From Bactericera cockerelli (lineage: Eukaryota > Arthropoda > Insecta > Hemiptera > Triozidae), in contig CM044964.1 of NCBI GenBank assembly GCA_024516035.1, positions 20,528,931-20,592,930 of the forward strand: a stretch of 64,000 nt of DNA, read 5' to 3'. Below the pieces are notes generated by a model that had not been told where the DNA came from, ran no database searches, and worked only from the letters and a program-made list of their open reading frames with translations. The translations under genes were made by a program, and so were the position numbers. This document shows, piece after piece, positions 58,773-64,000 of this stretch. Positions within the stretch are counted from its first letter, which is position 1. Each line of letters starts with the position of its first letter.

Positions 58773-60422
58773 CACTTGAGAGCAGCAAAAGCGAATCAAA
58801 CTTTTTCCTCCACCAAATCTGCGATATCTTCGAAATTACTATTTCTATCGAGTCGTAAGATATCTCAAAATGTTGTAAATTTTGTTTTCTACAATTTCAT
58901 AATTTGATTGTTAAAAAAACACCTACGAGAAGCCGTAAAAATCAAATTTTCCTACAGGGTGTCAAAAAAGAAGAAAAACATGATTTTTTTATGTTTAACA
59001 AAAGAAGTTATAACATGAGAAATCAAGAAGATTCATTCGTAACATTGGTGAATCAGTATTTTGTGTTGTCTCCCCGAGCTCTAATCACAGCATTCATTCG
59101 ATTTGGCATTGACTGGATCAAAATAACCACAATAACTTGGGGCAACCTCTCCCATTCTTCGGTGAGGGCGATCTTGAGCTCTACTACAGTCTGAGGAGCC
59201 GGTATTCTGCCTCAAACACTTCGTTTGAGTCGGTCTCAAAGATCCTCGATCGGGTTGAGGTCGGGACTAAGAGAGGGCCAGTCCAAAGTGTCAATATTCT
59301 CCTCACCCAAGAACTCCCGAACACAGTTAGCCGCATGTGGGCGGGCATTGTCGTGCATGAGGAGGAACTGGTCGCACATACTTTGAGCGAGAGGAACCAC
59401 ATGGGTCTGCAGGATGTTATCAATGTATCTCTGACTGTTCAGGCCACCTCCCGCACCGCATGTGATGAAAACCAATTCAGTCTTTCTTTCAGTTGAAATC
59501 CTACCCCGCACCATACAAGAACCACCGGCGAAACTGACAGTCTCTGTGATGCACTACTCAGCATTTCTTTCTCCCGCTCTTTTATAGACTCTTTTCCTTC
59601 TGCCATTACCAAACAAACACACCCGGCATTCATCAGTGAAGAGAACAGAGCGCCATTGCTGGGGTATCCAATACACGTGTTCTATGGCGAATCTGAGTCT
59701 CCTTTCCCTGTGCTCTCTGGAGAGTTTGGGTCCATTTGAAGCTCTCTTTGGTTGAATTCCAGCTTCTTGAAGTCCTGCAGACCCATGTGGTTCCTCTCGC
59801 TTAAAGTATGGGCGACCAGTTCCTCCTTATGCACGACAATGCCCGCCCACATGCGGCTAACTGTGTTCGGGAGTTCTTGGGTGAGGAGAATATTGACACT
59901 TTGGACTGGCCCTCTCTTAGTCCCGACCTCAACCCGATCGAGGATCTTTGAAACCGACTCAAACGAAGTGTTTGAGGCAGAATACCAGCTCCCCAGACTG
60001 TAGCAGAGCTCAAGATCGCCCTCACCGAAGAATGGTAGAGGTTGCCCCAAGATATTGTGATTATTTTAATCCAGTCAATGCCAAATCGAATGAATGCTGT
60101 GATTAGAGCTCGGGGAGACAACACAAAATACTGATTTACCATTGTTACGAATGAATCTTGTTGATTTCTCATGTTATAACTTGTTATAACTTCTTTTTTT
60201 AAACATAAAAAATCATGTTTTTCTTCTTTTTTGACACCCTGTAGGAAAATTTGATTTTTACGGCTTCTCGTAGGTGTTTTTTTAACAATCAAATTATGAA
60301 ATTGTAGAAAACAAAATTTACAACATTTTGAGATATCTTACGACTCGATAGAAATAGTAATTTCGAAGATATCGCAGATTTGGTGGAGGAAAAGTTTGAT
60401 TCGCTTTTGCTGCTCTCAAGTG
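58773..60422. mobile_element. Tc1-type element rearranged into a large inverted repeat
   Basis: The ends are CACTTGAGAGCAGCAAAAGC and its reverse complement, flanked by TA at 58771-58772 and 60423-60424. The arms run 58773-59414 and 59773-60422 (about 645 bp each, highly similar), around a 358-bp unique centre. Each arm contains terminal sequence plus the C-terminal part of the transposase gene. A second motif, ACAGGGTGTCAAAAAAGAAG, lies about 180 bases inside each end. Confidence 0.9.
59053..59790 (-). pseudogene. Tc1-type transposase, N-terminal half missing
   Basis: The minus strand reads GLQEAGIQPKRASNGPK, then HRERRLRFAIEHVYW, WRSVLFTDECRVCLFG (first Asp of the DDE triad), a stop near 59570, then ELVFITCGAGGGLNSQRYID, FLLMHDNARPHAAN (second Asp) and SPDLNPIEDL (Glu), ending NAVIRARGDNTKY. 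The helix-turn-helix N-terminus is replaced by the inverted arm. With a premature stop and no DNA-binding half it cannot make a working transposase. The plus-strand ORFs over this region are antisense shadows. Confidence 0.88.
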
Positions 60423-60516
60423 TATTTAGTTGTAGCGCAGAATTATAGGACATTTCCGTATCTTCATTGATTCTATTTAGTTGTAGCACATTTAGTGAGT
60501 AGGGCAGAATTATAGG

Positions 60517-60720
60517 ACATGTCTGTCCCGGTAGCTCAGTGGTAAAGGTGACACTCTGTGAATCCAAAGTTTCCAGAGGTCGTGGGTTCGAAACCCAACC
60601 GGGACAAGTTATCCTTCCATTTGGGATTTTTACCACATAATAATATGTCTTGGGCTTACTGCTGGAATAATGGGACTTTAGTAGTCTTAATCGGGCAGTA
60701 TAAATAAGGCGATATTATTA
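60517..60720 (+). repeat. tRNA-derived SINE with preserved acceptor stem
   Basis: GTCCCGGTAGCTCAGTGG (A box) and GTGGGTTCGAAACCC (B box) are enclosed by GTCCCGG / CCGGGAC, which pair fully. The anticodon loop would be about 15 bases, so it is not a working tRNA. A family tail follows, shared with 57010-57110 (TATCCT-CCATTT, GGGCAGTATGAATAAGG-like). Confidence 0.65.
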
Positions 60721-60804
60721 TTATCCTCAATATCCTATCTTTTAATTTTTTGCCTATATCTGCCACTGGTAACTGCTTGCATTAATTTTTTCCTCACGAG
60801 GTCT

Positions 60805-60937
60805 CACTGCTCATTTTTCCTCACGAGATCTGAGTGGACCCCGAATATCTAAATACAGAGCAGAAAAAATCCTGCCCCACTGGGTATCAAACCCGGGTCA
60901 CCATGCATGCACTAACTCACTCAGCCATGGTGACTAC
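60805..60937 (-). repeat. tRNA-like SINE, CTCGTGAGG family
   Basis: The minus strand begins GTCACCATGGCTGAGTGAGT, with B-box-like GGGTTTGATACCC, then CTGCTCTGTATTTAGAT and CTCGTGAGGAAAAA. It is one of the better copies of the family. Confidence 0.65.
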
Positions 60938-61087
60938 TCAGAACTTGGAGAATATGACAGTTAGGCTATCTAGACACGACCAGTTTGTAACTTTTAAACT
61001 AGTTTTGACTTTTGTCTTCCTTTATTACGAATATTTTATGCTTCGTTTTGTTTTTTTTTTTTTTTTACCCTTTTTATAAACATATGA

Positions 61088-61180
61088 TAGCCATAGTCCA
61101 TGGCACATTGAATACACCAGGTCTCGTTTTGTCACTAAAGTTAAGCAACAACCAGCAAGGTCAGGACTTGAATCCGGTAT
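61088..61180 (+). repeat. 5S-like SINE head, truncated and diverged
   Basis: CATGGCACATTGAATACACC, AAGTTAAGCAACA and AGGACTTGAAT follow the 5S-like head. The body is absent. Confidence 0.5.
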
Positions 61181-61438
61181 AAAAGAAGTTCATTTCTGTA
61201 AAAACTTGTCAGAGATTGTTTAGTGACATTCAAATATTTCTTTTCTGAGTTCGGTCATACTTTTTTCAACTTCTTTTTACGCTCTAAAGGAACTTCAAAT
61301 AATATTATCCGAAATAATACTTTGTAGTCAAGTTTATCCAGTTCATAATAACAAAATAAAATATATTTAAAATTTTAAACCTATTAATGAAAACTGTAGC
61401 ATGTTTCTGTTGTTGAATACAATAAAAAAGTTCTGGAC

Positions 61439-61444
61439 TTTTAT
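61439..61444 (-). terminator. Candidate polyadenylation signal of IQUB
   Basis: TTTATT on the plus strand is AATAAA on the minus strand. It lies just beyond the 56-bp array, so the array would be in the IQUB 3'UTR. Confidence 0.4.
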
Positions 61445-61464
61445 TGTTATTAATTAAGTAGAAA

Positions 61465-62085
61465 AAAATCCCAGTCAATAAGACAAAGACTCTTCCTCAA
61501 TCTCTCCCATTCAGTTAAAAGAAATTTCCAGTGAATAAGAAAAACACTCTTCCTCAATCTTTCCATTCAGTTAAAAGAAATTCCCAGTCAATAAGACAAA
61601 CACTCTTCCTCAATCTCTCCATTCACTTAAAAGAAATTCCCAGTGAATAAGACAAACACTCTTCCTCAATCTCTCCATTCAGTTAAAAGAAATTCCCAGT
61701 GAATAAGACAAACACTCTTCCTCAATCTCTCCATTCACTTAAAAGAAATTCCCAGTCAATAAGACAAACACTCTTCCTCAATCTCTCCATTCAGTTACAA
61801 GAAATTCCCAGTGAATAAGACAAACACTCTTCCTCAATATCTCCATTCAGTTAAAAGAAATTCCCAGTCAATAAGACAAACACTCTTCCTCAATCTCTCC
61901 ATTCAGTTAAAAGAAATTCCCAGTCAATAAGACAAACACTCTTCCTCAATCTCTCCATTCAGTTCAAAGAAATTCTCAGTGAATAAGACAAACACTCTTC
62001 CTCAACCTCTCCATTCAGTTAAAAGAAATTCCCAGTCATCAAGACAAACACTCTTCCTCAATCTCTCCATTCTGTTCTTCTGAGC
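61465..62085. repeat. 56-bp minisatellite overlapping the IQUB 3' end
   Basis: About 11 units of TCAGTTAAAAGAAATTCCCA + GTSAATAAGACAAACACTCTTCCTCAATCTCTCCAT. The unit nearest the gene includes the last IQUB codons (NGEIEEECLS, stop at 62039-62041). The other units carry the same bases without the reading frame. Confidence 0.93.
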
Positions 62086-64000
62086 ATTCAAAATCATCAA
62101 ACGCCGTGCCTTGCATGACCAAGATATTCTTCACGTAGTATTCCAAGCGCTGAAGATTGCCGAAACGTTCCCGAGCGTTCATGTTTATCCGCCACACGTT
62201 TCGAATGAACGCGGATGAATACAAAGTTTGCACATGTCGCACACACACGTGATTGGCTAGTTCCTCTTTCGTCAGCAGAATGTTGTTCCAGGGCGTCCAA
62301 TCCAAATGGATGATCCAGCGAGTGAGGCGCAACTTGAAGAGATCTTCACATCCGCTAATCGGGGATCGAGATCCCCACAAGGTCACGATGTTATGCACTG
62401 TTTCTTCGTGGATGAGAAATGCGACAGGGGAAAGGGTGCAGCGTCTCAACTCTGAGTGGCGCAGTTTGATCAACATTGTCGTGTACTGAGAAAAGTCTTC
62501 CCGCTGGTTGCCGACTTCACGCGTGTAGAAACACTTCTTGCACATGCGCAGAACTTCGTTCGAGAAACTCTCTGTTTGAAAATGATCCGCGTGTTTGGTT
62601 TTCAGACAGTGATTGCAGTAGTGTAGCTCTGGACCGCAGGTCGGGGGACATTTTCTGTCGAGGATCTTGCCCATGTTGGGGTTCACAGCGCGGGATGTGA
62701 TGTACTTGAGGAAGTGGAGCTCGATACGGGCACGCAACGGTTCCATTTGAGTTCCAGCGGCGATGGAGTGATTCAAATAATCGATTTCTCTGTTGATCAA
62801 ACTCAAAATTCTCTCGGTCAGACGAATCTCTTTGTTTTCGTTGATGAGAAACTCACGCACGTGGAGCAACAAATCAACGCGTTCCTCCAAGGTACTATCC
62901 CGTTTCTTCAACGTCTTATAAATGTTTTTCAGTTGAGCGCACCGCTGAGACTGCGGTGTTACAATAATCACAGGAGCCCCTTTGGTTTTCTTCAACTGCA
63001 ATGGCTTTACCGTCTCGTTCAACTGTGTTTCAGCTCCACTCTGTCCTGTACTTGGCTTTTCAATGTGTGCACGCTTTTCTCCACCGCGATCAAACGTGTC
63101 AGGAACACCTTAAATTCTTCGAGGAGAATTTTGGAAGCGCACGCTCTCTTTAGATCAACACACTTGGTGCCAGAACTTTTCCTGCGTCGCGTCTCTACAG
63201 CCCGTCTATGTAGGTCGCTGTTCTTGAAGTTCCCCCACCAGCTTTGCAGGAAGATGTACAGCATGTACGCGTCCTCCTTCCTGTTCAGATAGAGTGGGGA
63301 GAGCATCACCTTCATCTGACGGACGCAACCACCCTCCTCCATTCTGTTCTTCAAAAACAAATCGTTTTCTCGCAGCTTTGCCACAATATTCCGTATTTCT
63401 TCGTCGTATTTCTCCATTAAATAATTCCTCCACTCACGTTGGATCCGTATCGCCATGGCCGCCTGGTACCCCAGGTCATATGCTGGGTTGGACACCCACC
63501 GTCCTGGACACAAGATAATATCACTTCTCTCGTCCACACAATAGTCCTCGCGATCCATCTGAGTAGACGTTGTCACCGTGGTAACGGTTGCCGTCTCAAG
63601 GAGTGGAAAAGCGGGCGTTTGAGCCTCTCTCGAGACAAGATTTCCCAGGTCAAACGGGCGCACCGTTTGTGAGCAAGCATTATAGTAGGTCACATGGGTT
63701 GTTCTATGTCGGTAACCTTTGACACCGCTGTCGGATTTTTGTGTGCAAGTTTCCTGAGGAACGACTGGTATTTCTTCAGTTTCAACTGCGAACTCCACGC
63801 GTAGAGAAATGATACGATACACGGGGTCAAGAGGAGGGAGATCATGCAGGCAGAGAGACTCATCGGTGTAGACTTGTGCATCGTCCGACAGAATAACGTT
63901 CAACTTTTCTCGACATGAAAGATCAACAAAATCCTTTTTCAAATACTTTTGCAAAGTCTTCAAACGATTCAAGATGAAGTTTTTCAATCTGCCGACGTTA
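62039..64000 (-). CDS. IQUB: IQ motif and ubiquitin-like domain protein, C-terminal part, with one frame break
   Basis: Two abutting frames on the minus strand make one protein. The first (64000 to 63019) is open to the window edge and contains GVKGYRHRTTHVTYYNACSQ, a STQMD motif, PGRWVSNPAYDLGYQAAMAI (IQ-like AIRIQREWRNYL) and KEDAYMLYIFLQSWW. The second (63022 to 62039) contains LKNIYKTLKKRDSTLEERVD, RLTERILSLINREIDYL, ELHFLKYI, a CNHC...C-K-C pair and WIIHLDWTPWNNILLTKEEL. Order and motifs match IQUB, a radial-spoke protein of motile cilia and sperm flagella. The N-terminal ubiquitin-like domain lies right of the window. Both frames are open across about 63020-63130, and a one-base deletion there would explain the break. 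The splice signals nearby are too close for an intron. The C-terminus is next to a 56-bp array. Confidence 0.9.

Noticed and set aside
59137..59496. Plus-strand ORF (MGQPLPFFGEGDLEL...)
   Set aside because: It is antisense to the Tc1 transposase on the minus strand. The mirrored ORF at 59682-60050 is the same sequence in the other arm.
60517..60598. A functional tRNA gene
   Set aside because: Acceptor stem and B box look good, but the anticodon loop is about 15 bases, the D arm is poor, and a family tail shared with 57010-57110 follows. It is a SINE head.

Overview
The window looks like nuclear DNA from an insect, possibly a hemipteran. The sequence is AT-rich, genes have GT-AG introns, the proteins are animal housekeeping proteins, and introns and intergenic DNA are crowded with SINEs, Tc1/mariner-type elements, a Helitron and minisatellites. 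The animal assignment is firm from the gene set; the order-level guess is inference.

Layout. (1) 106-1302 (+): 3' part of ZFAND1 (AN1 zinc finger plus ubiquitin-like end). (2) 3610-12694 (-): complete eight-exon SUCLA2, the ADP-forming succinyl-CoA ligase beta subunit, with a 2.5-kb inverted-repeat transposon in one intron and a minisatellite built on one of its splice donors. (3) 13306-14037 (+): intronless V-ATPase subunit D, divergent from SUCLA2. (4) 16776-19288 (-): NAC-beta/BTF3 in three exons, with a 2-nt frame break. (5) 20026-38645 (+): a very large BOD1L1-like gene with an N-terminal Shg1/BOD1 domain and long charged exons; one exon alone is 5.46 kb and is followed at once by a 41-bp array carrying AATAAA in nearly every unit.

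(6) 40.7-55.7 kb (-): six related exons, in one orientation, each behind nearly the same acceptor (TGCCTGCCCCACAG) and all entered in phase 1. They encode Arg/Glu/Asn/Asp-rich proteins built on a 10-residue (30-bp) repeat. The last three lie in tandem duplicated segments of about 1.6-2.2 kb. (7) Upstream on the same strand (57315-58397) lie two exons of an F-box-associated (FBA) domain. The second has a good donor in phase 1 that would join in frame to any of the six charged exons. An FBA module followed by a bank of alternative charged C-terminal exons is the most unusual hypothesis the window offers; it rests on phase, strand and order only. (8) 62039-64000 (-): 3' portion of IQUB, a ciliary radial-spoke protein, with one frame break and a 56-bp 3' array grown from its own last codons.

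Mobile DNA. Two SINE types, one with a 5S rRNA-like head and one with a tRNA-like head, share a common body. Two full-length 5S-headed copies differ at about one position and keep target-site duplications, so this family was active recently. There are also a Tc1 element whose two arms are inverted copies of its own transposase 3' half, a TTAA-flanked element, a fold-back element, a 234-bp Helitron-like insertion and several LINE fragments. Frame breaks in three conserved genes and in the charged exons could be assembly indels; each is described where it occurs.
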